Shown here piece after piece: positions 1 to 8,758 of a stretch of DNA of 64,000 nt. Under the pieces are notes generated by a model. The model ran no database searches. It had not been told where the DNA came from and saw only the letters and a list, made by a program, of their open reading frames with translations. Source of the stretch: Dawidia cretensis (GTDB lineage Bacteria > Bacteroidota > Bacteroidia > Cytophagales > Cyclobacteriaceae); contig NZ_JAHESE010000001.1 in the NCBI RefSeq assembly GCF_018598175.1, forward strand, positions 248,001 to 312,000, in the 5' to 3' direction. Position numbers and translations under genes: made by a program. How positions within the stretch are numbered: position 1 is the stretch's first letter; each line of letters starts with the position of its first letter.

Positions 1-1
1 A

Positions 2-997
2 GCCCTGAACATACTCCTTTTCTCCCTCTTCAGAAATCAGAGTGAACGGGAGACCATTCTTTTTGGCGTCTTTGCTTTCATCATCATCCTGTTTTTGGTG
101 CTTGACCTGGGACTCTTTCACAAACAAGCCCGGCGCATCTCCACGAAATCGGCGTTGTATCAGTCCATCTTCTGGGTTTGTGTCTCCACGCTCTTTGGCT
201 TCTTCATCTACAAATACGACGACAGCGGTGCAGAAGGCGCCGTAGAATACTTCTCGGCGTACCTGACCGAGTACGCCCTATCCGTCGATAACATCTTTGT
301 CATCCTGTTAATCTTAAAATACTTCCGCGTAAAGGAAGAATATTATCACAAGACACTTTTCTGGGGCATCTTGGGCGCCATTGTGTTCCGCGGCATATTC
401 ATCTTTGTCGGCGCGTACCTCATTCACCAGTTCCATTGGATCCTGTACATCTTCGGCGTATTCCTGATCTACTCAGGCATCCGCATCTACTTTGAAGATG
501 GAGACGAGAAGATCGAGCCGGAGAAGAACCCCATCATGAAGTTCTGTCTGCGCTTCCTGCCCATGACGAAAAACGAGCACGGTGGAAGTTTCCTGGTACG
601 CGAGAACGGCCGGCTGGTATTCACCCCGCTGTTCCTGGTTATCGCCCTGGTCGAAACAACCGATCTGATCTTTGCAGTAGACTCCATTCCGGCGGCATTT
701 GCCATTACCCAGAACGAGTTCCTGATTTACACGTCTAACATCTTCGCCGTCATGGGTCTCCGGGCAATGTTCTTCTTGCTGGCCGGCATCATCGACAAGT
801 TCTATTTATTGCAAAAAGGCCTCTCGATCATCCTGTTCTTTATCGGCGCCAAGATGTTGCTCGAGATCTTCGACATCGACGTGGGCGTATACACTTCGTT
901 CTCCGTCATCATTGCCACGCTGACGCTGTCGATCATCTTCTCGGTACTCGTACCGCGTAAAGAGGAGCCCGAAGAAAAGGATGAGGTGAGCAGCTGA
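2..997 (+). CDS. TerC family integral membrane protein, 5' end cut by window edge
   Basis: This is a multi-spanning inner membrane protein of the TerC/Alx family, whose members are linked to manganese export and tellurite resistance. The frame is open from base 2. The earliest start-like codon in view is a TTG at 95, but the hydrophobic N-terminal helix ending in a VLDLGLFHK stretch already begins before it, so the true start probably lies outside the window. Family signatures are clear: an intramembrane SVDNIFVI motif and a second acidic motif, DLIFAVDSIPAAFAIT. The C-terminus is a short charged tail (KEEPEEKDEVSS). The stop directly abuts the stop of convergent purE with no gap. The family call is firm; the substrate is inferred. 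Confidence 0.9.
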   Translation, partial: ALNILLFSLFRNQSERETILFGVFAFIIILFLVLDLGLFHKQARRISTKSALYQSIFWVCVSTLFGFFIYKYDDSGAEGAVEYFSAYLTEYALSVDNIFVILLILKYFRVKEEYYHKTLFWGILGAIVFRGIFIFVGAYLIHQFHWILYIFGVFLIYSGIRIYFEDGDEKIEPEKNPIMKFCLRFLPMTKNEHGGSFLVRENGRLVFTPLFLVIALVETTDLIFAVDSIPAAFAITQNEFLIYTSNIFAVMGLRAMFFLLAGIIDKFYLLQKGLSIILFFIGAKMLLEIFDIDVGVYTSFSVIIATLTLSIIFSVLVPRKEEPEEKDEVSS

Positions 998-1510
998 TTA
1001 CAGCACGTTCTTCCACCCCTTTGTTTCTAGATCTTTTGCTGCCGATTCTACCTTCACCTTTAGTGATTCTTTGAAGGCATCGATGCGTTGCCCCAAAGCA
1101 GCATCAGAAGCACCCAGGATTTGGGCCGCCAGAATACCGGCATTGCGTGCACCGTCAAGTGCTACCGTGGCTACCGGCACACCAGCCGGCATTTGCAAAA
1201 TCGACAAGACAGAGTCCCAGCCATCAATAGAGTTCGACGACTTTACCGGCACACCAATCACCGGCAGGGACGTAAGCGATGCCACCATGCCCGGCAAATG
1301 CGCAGCACCCCCGGCACCCGCAACAATCACCTGTACGCCCCGGCCACGCGCGGCGGTAGCATACTCCACCATACGCAGCGGCGTACGATGCGCCGATACA
1401 ATCGTAACCTCATAGGCCACCTTCAATTCGTCTAATACCTCGGCCGCTTCCTTCATGATCCGCAGATCGGACTGGCTGCCCATAATAATCCCTACGACAG
1501 GTTTACTCAT
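998..1510 (-). CDS. purE: N5-carboxyaminoimidazole ribonucleotide mutase
   Basis: PurE catalyses rearrangement of N5-CAIR to CAIR in de novo purine synthesis in the cytoplasm. The protein starts MSKPVVGIIMGSQSDL and carries the class I signatures: GSQSD near residue 10 and SAHRTP near residue 40, which hold the substrate-binding Ser and catalytic His. The glycine-rich GAGGAAHLPGMVA loop follows. The frame is open further upstream from a TTG at 1525, but the ATG at 1510 gives the family N-terminus. It lies 4 nt downstream of the purK stop, so purK-purE are translated as a pair. The presence of PurK agrees with a class I enzyme. Confidence 0.96.
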   Translation of the reverse strand: MSKPVVGIIMGSQSDLRIMKEAAEVLDELKVAYEVTIVSAHRTPLRMVEYATAARGRGVQVIVAGAGGAAHLPGMVASLTSLPVIGVPVKSSNSIDGWDSVLSILQMPAGVPVATVALDGARNAGILAAQILGASDAALGQRIDAFKESLKVKVESAAKDLETKGWKNVL

Positions 1511-1514
1511 AGCT

Positions 1515-2657
1515 TTAAGATGCAATAACTTTTAAAGTTTCTTTCACGAACATAGTCTTCTCCCGCAGGCGGGCCAGATCATAGTCAACGATCGTCACAT
1601 GCCCCATCTTTCGGAAAGGTTTTGTAAACCGCTTGCCATACAGGTGTACATGCACACCCGACACCCTGGCAACCTCTTCAAACCCCTGATACTGGGCAAC
1701 GCCTTCATGCCCCGGCTCACCCAACAGGTTTACCATCGCTCCGGGAATTACCATGGACGTATCACCCAGCGGCAGGTTGAGAATAGCCCGCAGGTGTTGC
1801 TCATACTGCGAGGTGATGTTGGCTTCGATAGTTTGGTGGCCGCTGTTATGTGGCCGTGGCGCGATCTCATTCACCAGCACCTTGCCGTCTTTTGTCACAA
1901 ACATCTCTACCGCCAGCAAGCCTACCATCTTCAAACTGTCGATGATCGTGCGGGCAATCGTATCGGCTTCCTTTGCAATAGCCGTCGGCAGCTCTGCCGG
2001 CGCGAACAGATATTCTACCAGGTTCTGCACAGGGTGAAACACCATCTCCACGACGGGGAAAGTTTTCACCTCACCTTGCTCATTGCGCGCTACGATGACC
2101 GAGATTTCCTTTTCAAAATCAATCAGCTTCTCTAACAGGCCCGGTGCGTCAAAAGCATTCGCCAGTTCCTTCTCCGAACGGAGTATCTGCACGCCACGGC
2201 CGTCATATCCCTCGCGACCAAGCTTGTTCACCGCCGGTAAGAAGCTGGCGTGACGACGCACATCCGCTGCATTTTCCGTCAGCACAAACTCCGCTGTCGG
2301 AATGCCACTGTCGCGATAGAATATCTTTTGTGTACGTTTATCTTGTATCAGCTCGATGACGTCGGGCTGCGGAAAAACCTTCTTGCCTTGTTTGACAAGC
2401 TCTTTCAACGCCGCGGTATTGACATTTTCAATCTCAATGGTAATGATGTCGCACGCCGCGCCAAACTTCATAACCGTATCGAAGTCCGTCAGCTTGCCCG
2501 TATGAAACTCTGCCAGGGCCGAGCACGGAGCCTGCCGGTCTGGATCGAGAATAGCGAAGGGGATATTAAAGTCTATACCCGATTGAATAAGCATGCGACC
2601 AAGCTGTCCACCACCCAGGATGCCCAGCTTGAAGTTCTGTTGAAAAGAAAGGCTCAA
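1515..2657 (-). CDS. purK: N5-carboxyaminoimidazole ribonucleotide synthase
   Basis: PurK is an ATP-grasp ligase that carboxylates AIR to N5-CAIR using ATP and bicarbonate, feeding PurE. The Rossmann-like start (KLGILGGGQLGRMLIQ), the ATP-grasp segment (NKLGREGYDGRGVQI) and the C-terminal NEIAPRPHNSGH motif are all present. The open frame extends to 2831, but that would overlap the upstream gene deeply and add about 58 residues unlike the family. No ATG lies near the conserved N-terminus; the TTG at 2657 gives MSLSFQQNFKLGILGGG and is the best start. There is no Shine-Dalgarno sequence, as is usual in this phylum. It is 38 nt downstream of the HEAT/cyclophilin gene. Confidence 0.92.
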   Translation of the reverse strand: MSLSFQQNFKLGILGGGQLGRMLIQSGIDFNIPFAILDPDRQAPCSALAEFHTGKLTDFDTVMKFGAACDIITIEIENVNTAALKELVKQGKKVFPQPDVIELIQDKRTQKIFYRDSGIPTAEFVLTENAADVRRHASFLPAVNKLGREGYDGRGVQILRSEKELANAFDAPGLLEKLIDFEKEISVIVARNEQGEVKTFPVVEMVFHPVQNLVEYLFAPAELPTAIAKEADTIARTIIDSLKMVGLLAVEMFVTKDGKVLVNEIAPRPHNSGHQTIEANITSQYEQHLRAILNLPLGDTSMVIPGAMVNLLGEPGHEGVAQYQGFEEVARVSGVHVHLYGKRFTKPFRKMGHVTIVDYDLARLREKTMFVKETLKVIAS

Positions 2658-2695
2658 AACGCTGTTTTTGACGCAGCAAGGTAGAAAGGATAACC

Positions 2696-4618
2696 TTACG
2701 GCACCAGCGCAATACGTACTATCTGGTCGCCTACTTCCACCGCATGCACCACGTCCATACCCGAAACAACTTCCGCAAAGATCGAATAGCGGCCGTCCAG
2801 GTGCGGCGTAGGCGAGTGGGTAATAAACCACTGCGTGCCTTCCGTATCTTTTCCTGCTGACGCAAAGCCCACACTTCCCGTGGTATACCGACGGCCCGAA
2901 AATTCCGAGCGGATCGAATAATCTTCACTGCCCCAGCCATCGCCGCGGTTGCAGCCCGCCTGGATCACAAAGTTCGGCACCACACGGTGAAAGAACTTTT
3001 TATTGAAATAGCCTTGCTGTAACAGCGATACAAAATTTGCCACGGAGCCGGGCGCCTCCTCAACCAACAACCTTACGACAATGTCACCCTTCGTGGTTTG
3101 AATGCGCACCTGTTGATCACGGGCAATCGTCTTGACCAGCGCCCAGTCAATGGGATGGTTAAATTCGTTCTTCACTGCGGGAGCCTTGCGGCCCTCAAAG
3201 AGTGCCAATGCTGCCTCCAGCGGTTGAATCGCCTCGTTATCGCGTGGCAACGACAGCTTCTCACGCGCTGCACGCAGAAACGAAAAGTCTTTCACCACCT
3301 CCTTATAGCCCAGCGTGGTGTCTGCTAACACACCGGCAACAATACCGATCACGGCGGCATCGCCGGTGTTTATTGCATCTTTATATAGCGCAGCAAACAC
3401 AGGCTTCAACTTCGCCGGAAAGTCTTTCCGATCGTTCAGGCTTACCAATGCCTCCGCTGCTGTCGACCGCACTACCGGCGTATCCGCCGCGAGCAGTTGC
3501 TCTTGTAAAAAGGTATAGGCTGAAAGCGATTGACCCAGCGCTCCCAGCAAAAATGCTTTGTGATACGGATCGGCTGTTTCCTTCGCGAGGTCGATCACCT
3601 CTTGTAATACGTCATAGCCGGCACCTGCCACCAGCGCAGCTTTGTATAGATTGGCTTTCACACGCGCGTGTTGCGCAGCGCGTGCAGCCTCTGCGATCAC
3701 CGATGCCTGTGGTTTAGCCGCTGCCGCGATCATCACCTCCGACGCCGCCACCTGTACCTGCAACGACTTATCCAGCAGAGCCGCTTGCAACGCCGGCCAG
3801 CTCATTTCTATTGAGAATGCCTGTAGCGCACGCACCGCACTTACACGCACCCGGTAATCCGGCTCTGCCGCAACGATGCCTGCTAACACCTGCACGATCG
3901 TATCGGCCTTAGCCTTCTTCAACGCCAGCGTAGCCGCCATACGCACCACTGCCTCGGGATCGTGTTTAGCTGCCGACACCAGTCGATCAGCATACTTGTC
4001 TACAGGCGTTGTCGGTCGTGAAAAATACTGTGCTGCACCCAACCGGCCCCACATCGGTGTACCCGCTTCCAGTAAAGTATAGGGTATAAAACTAAAGGCC
4101 GTGTCAACCTTGTTCCGAACCGCTGCGCGATACAACGACCACGCTATGGCCGGCCCCTGCGTAATAGTATCGTGAGAGATCTTAGGATTTTCAATTACCT
4201 TAAACTGTGCAGCGACTTTGCCATACGCTTCCAGCATCACCGCCCGCACGCCATAATCTTTTTCATTCGCAAAGTCCAGTAAGAGTTGCGCACTGCCCTG
4301 GGATACAGTTTGACCCAACGCATACGCCGCCGCCATACGCACCGGCGCCGCAGCATCTTTCAAACAGACACCCAGCTTTTCCACGGCAGCTGTGTCTTGC
4401 ACGGAAGCAAATGCCAACGCCGCAGTTTGGCGATACAAGGCACTGTCGTGTGCAAGATAGACCAACAAGCTGTCCGTTTGCCGGCGATCCTGAAGATCTG
4501 CGATCTTCACCAGGATGGGGTCTGAGAATTTATTGACGGATGTGCCGGGCGACTCAACGCCACGGGAACAACCTGCCAGCACGACGGCGGCAACAAGAAA
4601 AAGGGAAACTATACGCAT
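2696..4618 (-). CDS. HEAT-repeat lipoprotein with C-terminal cyclophilin-type peptidyl-prolyl isomerase domain
   Basis: This 640-residue protein begins with a lipoprotein signal (lipobox LAGC, Cys16). Residues of roughly 40-470 are alanine-rich helical HEAT-like repeats. The last 150 residues form a cyclophilin domain that would isomerise proline peptide bonds, presumably in the periplasm or on the outer membrane. Cyclophilin active-site residues are visible in FHRVVPNFVIQAG (Arg, Phe, Gln). In the later PTPHLDGRYSIF segment, His sits where human cyclophilin A has Trp121, which is seen in cyclosporin-insensitive types. It lies 15 nt after the TerB-like gene. The HEAT part is probably a client or partner platform (inference). 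Confidence 0.88.
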   Translation of the reverse strand: MRIVSLFLVAAVVLAGCSRGVESPGTSVNKFSDPILVKIADLQDRRQTDSLLVYLAHDSALYRQTAALAFASVQDTAAVEKLGVCLKDAAAPVRMAAAYALGQTVSQGSAQLLLDFANEKDYGVRAVMLEAYGKVAAQFKVIENPKISHDTITQGPAIAWSLYRAAVRNKVDTAFSFIPYTLLEAGTPMWGRLGAAQYFSRPTTPVDKYADRLVSAAKHDPEAVVRMAATLALKKAKADTIVQVLAGIVAAEPDYRVRVSAVRALQAFSIEMSWPALQAALLDKSLQVQVAASEVMIAAAAKPQASVIAEAARAAQHARVKANLYKAALVAGAGYDVLQEVIDLAKETADPYHKAFLLGALGQSLSAYTFLQEQLLAADTPVVRSTAAEALVSLNDRKDFPAKLKPVFAALYKDAINTGDAAVIGIVAGVLADTTLGYKEVVKDFSFLRAAREKLSLPRDNEAIQPLEAALALFEGRKAPAVKNEFNHPIDWALVKTIARDQQVRIQTTKGDIVVRLLVEEAPGSVANFVSLLQQGYFNKKFFHRVVPNFVIQAGCNRGDGWGSEDYSIRSEFSGRRYTTGSVGFASAGKDTEGTQWFITHSPTPHLDGRYSIFAEVVSGMDVVHAVEVGDQIVRIALVP

Positions 4619-4633
4619 ACAAGGCTAGATAAC

Positions 4634-5014
4634 TTACAGAATAACCGGCATGGCCTTCGCCACATTTACCACCGCATCAAATTCAAGCCCTGCCGTATTA
4701 ATAGAATTTAACAACAACCGTATTTCTTTTACATGCACACGACCGTCTACTTCCGACAAGCGATACAACACGCCAAACGTGCGTAGTTTCTCTTCATAAC
4801 TGCAGCCATTGACCAACGCGATACCCGCCGTATACAAATCCGCGTGTGTCATGCCCTGCGTTGCTTCCTCAAATTTTTCGAAGACCTCTTCCGGAATGTT
4901 TTCGCGGTCTTTGATGGCCTGCAAGGCAGCCAGCTCTTTGGCGTCGGCAATGCCGTCGGCATCGATCAGCAGCCGTACCAGATACAGCAAGCCCAGGTGG
5001 TAATTAGCGGTCAT
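4634..5014 (-). CDS. TerB-like (tellurite resistance TerB fold) small protein
   Basis: A 126-residue, mostly helical soluble protein without signal peptide. It has two acidic metal-ligand-like segments, LLIDADGIADAKELAAL near the N-terminus and YRLSEVDGRVHVKEIRLL near the C-terminus. This pseudo-repeat of a D-x-D-G-x-x-x-x-x-E pattern is typical of TerB-like domains. Function in this family is poorly known. It sits between feoB (40 nt upstream) and the HEAT/cyclophilin gene (15 nt downstream), so it is probably cotranscribed with one or both. A TAnnTTTG-like box with one mismatch (minus strand, 5032-5039) could give it its own promoter. The fold call is moderately sure; the role is unknown. 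Confidence 0.65.
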   Translation of the reverse strand: MTANYHLGLLYLVRLLIDADGIADAKELAALQAIKDRENIPEEVFEKFEEATQGMTHADLYTAGIALVNGCSYEEKLRTFGVLYRLSEVDGRVHVKEIRLLLNSINTAGLEFDAVVNVAKAMPVIL

Positions 5015-5054
5015 AGGAGAGGTTTAGCCAACGAAGATAACATTTCTTTCATCC

Positions 5055-7175
5055 CTACCGCATTACCTGGTACACGATAAACGCAGATACATACGCCAGC
5101 GCGGTCATATACGCAAATTGCAGCAACGGCCATTTCCAACCCTTCGTTTCTCGGTACACCACGGCGATCGTACTCATACACTGCATGGCAAAGGTGTAAA
5201 AGAGCAGCAGCGAAAAGCCCACCGCCGGCGTAAACCGCGCGCCGCCCGTTTCGGGATTGATCTCTTCGCGCATGCGTGTCTTGATCGTCGTCTCGTCTTC
5301 ATCACCGGCGCTGCCGATGCTATAGATCGTGGCCATCGTACCCACAAACACCTCGCGGGCCGCAAACGACGTGATCAACGCGATACCGATCTTCCAGTCA
5401 TAACCCAACGGCCGGATTGCCGGCTCGATGGCCTTGCCAATAATACCGGCATACGAATACTCCAGCTTGCGAGCCGCAACACGATCTTGCAGGCCTTCTT
5501 CCGTTAGACGAAGATTGGCAGACTCCTGCTGCACCGATTCCTGCGCACGTGCCGTAATATCACCGGGTCCATAGCTGGCCAGCACCCACAGCACAATCGA
5601 AATAGCCATGATCACCTTACCGGCTTCCAATACAAAAGCCTTTGTCTTTTCCAGGATGGTATACCCTACATTCGACCACTTCGGCACACGGTAGGTCGGC
5701 ATCTCCATCACCAGGTAACTCCGCTCGCGCACGCGAATGATCAGGTTCATGATCCACGCCGACACAATGGCCATCACAAACCCAAGCAGGTACAGCGCCA
5801 TCAACGCCAGCCCTTGCAGGTTAAAGAAACCAAGGGCCGTTTGGTTAGGCACTATCAAGGCAATAATGATGGTAAAGATGGGAAGGCGCGCCGAGCAACT
5901 GATCAACGGTGTGATCATGATTGTAATAGTGCGTTCTTTCCAGTTGTCAATCGTACGGGTCGCCATGATCGCCGGAATGGCACACGCTACACCCGAGATC
6001 AGCGGCACCACACTCTTGCCATTCAACCCAAAGCGACGCATGATCTTATCCATCAGGAACACCACGCGCGCCATATATCCGGACTCTTCCAGAATAGAAA
6101 TGAACGCAAACAAAATCGCGATCTGCGGCACAAAGATCACAATGCCGCCCAGGCCGGGTATAATCCCTTCTGCAAGCAAGCTGGTAGCAGGCCCTGCCGG
6201 TAAAGCAGCACCTACCCATTGGCTGACATCGGCAAACAGCGCATCGATAAAGTCCATCGGCACCGTTGCCCAGGCAAAGATGGCCTGGAAGATCACCATC
6301 AACAGCCCCAGGAAAATGAGATAACCCCACACCTTGTGCGTCAGGATGCGATCGAGCTGGCTGGAATATTTTTTCCAGGAATGATCGGTCGCCCGCAATG
6401 TAATGTCGTTCAGCAGGTCTTGTATATAGCTATAGCGCTGAATCGTCTCGGCGCCCTGAAACTTGCCCGGAAAAAATTTATGCCCCGTACGAATGTGATC
6501 GACTTTGCTTTTGCGATCCGCCGGCAGAAACTTGAGCGAGTCGGGTTGCTCCAGGAACAAGTATGCTTCGTAGTCGTTGTCAACATCGAGCGCATCACGT
6601 AGCGCTTTGACAGGCGCCTTTGCTTCCTCCCAAATGGTAAAACACTGCTGCTGGGAAACGGCGAGCGGCTTGCTAAACTGTTCCTTCAGCTCTTTTATAC
6701 CTTCACCCTTGCGCGCATTGACCGCCACTACCGGTACGCCTAAGCGCTTAGACAGTGCCGTGAAGTCGTAACTGATCCCCGCCTTGGCCACAAGATCCAT
6801 CATGTTCAAGACCAGCATGACCGGCAAGCCCATGTCGACAATCTGTGTCAACAACAGCAGGCTACGTTTCAAGTTTGTGGCATCGGCCACAACAACAATC
6901 TTATCGGGAAGCTCGGCCGAGCGGTGATCCAACAGGATCTCCGACACAATGCGCTCGTCGAGACTACGCGGATAAATACTATAGATGCCGGGCAGGTCTA
7001 CAATCTCGACGACAGTGCCATCGGCCAGCGTGGTGAAGCCCGATTTTTTATCGACCGTAACGCCGGGAAAATTCCCAACCTTCTGGTTAAGACCGGTAAG
7101 TTGATTGAACAGAGACGACTTGCCCGAATTTGGATTACCGACTAACGCAATCTTTGTTTTGGAAGCCGGCGCCAT
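5055..7175 (-). CDS. feoB: Ferrous iron transport protein B
   Basis: FeoB is the GTP-dependent inner membrane Fe(II) transporter. The N-terminal G domain has G1 GNPNSGKSS, the switch Thr in FPGVTVDKK, G3 DLPG and G4 NMMD. A helical GDI-like region follows, then a transmembrane part with two Gate-like segments (around GYMARVVFLMDKIMRRFGLNGKS, and a Cys-containing ITPLISCSARLP). The length of 706 residues is normal. Its ATG overlaps the stop of feoA by one base (TAATG arrangement), so the two are translationally coupled. In several Bacteroidota FeoA is fused to FeoB; here they are separate. Confidence 0.97.
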   Translation of the reverse strand: MAPASKTKIALVGNPNSGKSSLFNQLTGLNQKVGNFPGVTVDKKSGFTTLADGTVVEIVDLPGIYSIYPRSLDERIVSEILLDHRSAELPDKIVVVADATNLKRSLLLLTQIVDMGLPVMLVLNMMDLVAKAGISYDFTALSKRLGVPVVAVNARKGEGIKELKEQFSKPLAVSQQQCFTIWEEAKAPVKALRDALDVDNDYEAYLFLEQPDSLKFLPADRKSKVDHIRTGHKFFPGKFQGAETIQRYSYIQDLLNDITLRATDHSWKKYSSQLDRILTHKVWGYLIFLGLLMVIFQAIFAWATVPMDFIDALFADVSQWVGAALPAGPATSLLAEGIIPGLGGIVIFVPQIAILFAFISILEESGYMARVVFLMDKIMRRFGLNGKSVVPLISGVACAIPAIMATRTIDNWKERTITIMITPLISCSARLPIFTIIIALIVPNQTALGFFNLQGLALMALYLLGFVMAIVSAWIMNLIIRVRERSYLVMEMPTYRVPKWSNVGYTILEKTKAFVLEAGKVIMAISIVLWVLASYGPGDITARAQESVQQESANLRLTEEGLQDRVAARKLEYSYAGIIGKAIEPAIRPLGYDWKIGIALITSFAAREVFVGTMATIYSIGSAGDEDETTIKTRMREEINPETGGARFTPAVGFSLLLFYTFAMQCMSTIAVVYRETKGWKWPLLQFAYMTALAYVSAFIVYQVMR

Positions 7176-7405
7176 TAATTGAGGATTGAAATGGTAGCCG
7201 CCTCCTCCAAACGAAGAGAAAGCTCGTACCCTGCAACGCTAATACAAATAGGATCGCCCAGTGGAGCAGTAAAATTGAATCGAACCGGAGCCCCCGGCAG
7301 GCAGCCCATCTCCATCAGCTTCACTGACAAATGGTCATCGGTAAAGCCCGACACCACGCCTACCTCGCCAGGCTTCATCTGCGCTACATTCCGTACCAGT
7401 CCCAT
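7175..7405 (-). CDS. feoA: Ferrous iron transport protein A
   Basis: A 76-residue SH3-like FeoA domain protein that assists FeoB at the cytoplasmic face. The signature run KLMEMGCLPGAPVRF followed by DPICISVAGYELSLR is the classic FeoA pattern. It is the first gene of the minus-strand run feoA-feoB. A perfect -7 box on the minus strand (7434-7441) lies 28 nt upstream of the ATG. Iron-dependent control is expected, and the leader contains an AT-rich, imperfectly symmetric stretch (7412-7428) that might bind a metalloregulator; that part is speculative. Confidence 0.95.
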   Translation of the reverse strand: MGLVRNVAQMKPGEVGVVSGFTDDHLSVKLMEMGCLPGAPVRFNFTAPLGDPICISVAGYELSLRLEEAATISILN

Positions 7406-7433
7406 GCTCTATTTAGATCAATTTTAAACAAGG

Positions 7434-7441
7434 CAAAGATA
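7434..7441 (-). promoter_or_regulatory. Bacteroidota -7 promoter element of feoAB
   Basis: On the minus strand this reads TATCTTTG followed by C, an exact match to the Bacteroidota primary sigma factor -7 consensus TAnnTTTG. It lies 28 nt upstream of the feoA ATG. No clear -33 TTTG was seen at the expected distance. Confidence 0.6.
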
Positions 7442-7463
7442 TGCGCCGTTCCCCTGCGGCGCA
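7442..7463. other. GC-rich hairpin between feoA and the 50-residue gene
   Basis: A 7-bp perfect stem (TGCGCCG / CGGCGCA) with an 8-nt loop lies in the 114-bp divergent intergenic region, directly behind the feoA -7 box. It could be a protein site for feoAB control or a leader structure for the plus-strand gene at 7520. There is no strong U-tract, so it is not called a terminator. Confidence 0.4.
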
Positions 7464-7519
7464 ATGATTTTAGCAGATTATCAGACGGTTTTACACACCG
7501 TGACAACGACCTTTGAGAT

Positions 7520-7672
7520 ATGAAAAAGAAGAAAAAAGCAGAGGCTAAACCCGAAAAGGCAGAAACTGCCCCCGCTGCGCCTGTGGCACCACAGGAGCAA
7601 CCCGAAGAAAAACCGTTCGACTTCGGCGGACTGCCGTCGCGAGACCTAAAGAAAAATCTGGGTTGTGGATAA
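7520..7672 (+). CDS. Small lysine- and proline-rich protein ending in a Gly-Cys-Gly tail, unknown function
   Basis: A 50-residue ORF starting MKKKKKAEAKPEK, with an Ala/Pro/Glu-rich middle and a C-terminal block FDFGGLPSRDLKKNLGCG. The first half is low-complexity and charged; the last 18 residues look like a conserved functional tail with a single near-terminal Cys. No signal peptide or membrane helix. The ATG follows a leader with a GC hairpin, and the stop is only 5 nt from the end of the convergent TauE/SafE gene. The tidy fit between neighbours and the structured tail support a real gene. I do not recognise a function. Confidence 0.55.
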   Translation: MKKKKKAEAKPEKAETAPAAPVAPQEQPEEKPFDFGGLPSRDLKKNLGCG

Positions 7673-7677
7673 GGCCC

Positions 7678-8607
7678 TTACCAGGACGTCAGGCTTATGA
7701 AAATGATGCGCACGCTGACGAGAATCACCATGATGCCAACAAAGATCATCATCCTTTTTAACGGCAACCGGCTCGACAGGTAAGCAGCGATCGGAGCGGC
7801 GATTACGCCGCCGGCAATGAGCCCGGCAATGATTTGCCAGTGGCTTATGCCGATCACGGCAATAAAAGTCAGTGAGCTGGCCAGCGCTACGAAAAACTCC
7901 GTCAGGTTTACCGAGCCAATGGTGTAGCGTGGATGCCGTCCGCCGGCAATGAGCGTAGAAGAAACGATTGGGCCCCAGCCACCACCGCCGATGGAATCCA
8001 TAAAACCACCGAATGTTGCCAGTTTGGGGATGTTCTTTGTCTTGATCTTCTTACGGCTGCCGACAATGGCCTTGCGAATAATGACAATGCCCAGGTACAG
8101 GGTGTACACAGCAATCACAGGCTTGAGGTAGTCGTTATATTGTTCCAGCGATGAGAGTACGTACGCACCGAGCGCCGCCCCTACCACGCCTGGAATCAAC
8201 AGCGTTTTAAACAGTTTCTTGTTAACATTCTGAAAGCGCAGGTGCATCAGGCCAGATACGCCGCTGGTGAAAATTTCGGAGGTATGGATGCTGGCGCTCG
8301 CCGCCGCGGGCGGAACACCAAACGAAAGCAGAAACGTAGAAGCACTTACGCCATAGGCCATGCCCAGGGCGCCGTCGATCATTTGCGCAATAAAGCCTGC
8401 CATCATAAACAGGTAGAAGTTGCTGTCCAATTGTTGTATCCAGCCACCAAAAACGTCCAGCAGATTGTAGGAATAGACGATCGTCGCCGCGGCCACCAGC
8501 AAAACGAGCGTGATCAGCGTTATATATGCATATCGCCAGCCAACGGATTCTTTTTGCTCAACCTCAAACGATCCCGGATTCTTTTGTATCAGCTCTTCAC
8601 CTTCCAT
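7678..8607 (-). CDS. TauE/SafE (TSUP) family membrane permease
   Basis: A 309-residue inner membrane protein of the 4-TMS sulfite exporter/TSUP superfamily, with about eight hydrophobic helices. An N-terminal cytosolic segment of about 25 residues (MEGEELIQKNPGSF) precedes the first helix. The two internal repeats show the family pattern: FIAQMIDGALGMAYGVSAST in the first half and GGFMDSIGGGGWGPIVSSTLI in the second. Members move sulfite, sulfonates or other sulfur-containing organic anions; the substrate here is unknown. It is a single gene with a 150-bp upstream region holding a perfect 8-7-8 palindrome (8630-8652), suggesting control by a dimeric repressor. Confidence 0.9.
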   Translation of the reverse strand: MEGEELIQKNPGSFEVEQKESVGWRYAYITLITLVLLVAAATIVYSYNLLDVFGGWIQQLDSNFYLFMMAGFIAQMIDGALGMAYGVSASTFLLSFGVPPAAASASIHTSEIFTSGVSGLMHLRFQNVNKKLFKTLLIPGVVGAALGAYVLSSLEQYNDYLKPVIAVYTLYLGIVIIRKAIVGSRKKIKTKNIPKLATFGGFMDSIGGGGWGPIVSSTLIAGGRHPRYTIGSVNLTEFFVALASSLTFIAVIGISHWQIIAGLIAGGVIAAPIAAYLSSRLPLKRMMIFVGIMVILVSVRIIFISLTSW

Positions 8608-8629
8608 GCTTAAACTCTATACGGCTATA

Positions 8630-8652
8630 TTGTCTATTGAAATTATAGACAA
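8630..8652. promoter_or_regulatory. Perfect inverted repeat, candidate operator of the TauE/SafE gene
   Basis: TTGTCTAT, a 7-nt spacer (TGAAATT) and ATAGACAA form an exact 8-bp inverted repeat with an AT-rich centre, 22 nt upstream of the permease ATG. Arm length and spacing fit a dimeric winged-helix regulator such as the Rrf2 family, members of which control sulfur genes elsewhere. The regulator is not in this window. Confidence 0.5.
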
Positions 8653-8758
8653 AGATGCTATTGCCAGCCCGAAATCCCTAAGGGAAATCCAAAAAATTGA
8701 TGAAAATGGCCAAAAGTGGCGTTAGGAGCGCATAAACGGCCACGACCGGGCAATTTCG

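Noticed and set aside
1510-2831. Longer purK beginning at 2831
   Set aside because: It would overlap the upstream gene by over 130 bases and add residues unlike PurK.
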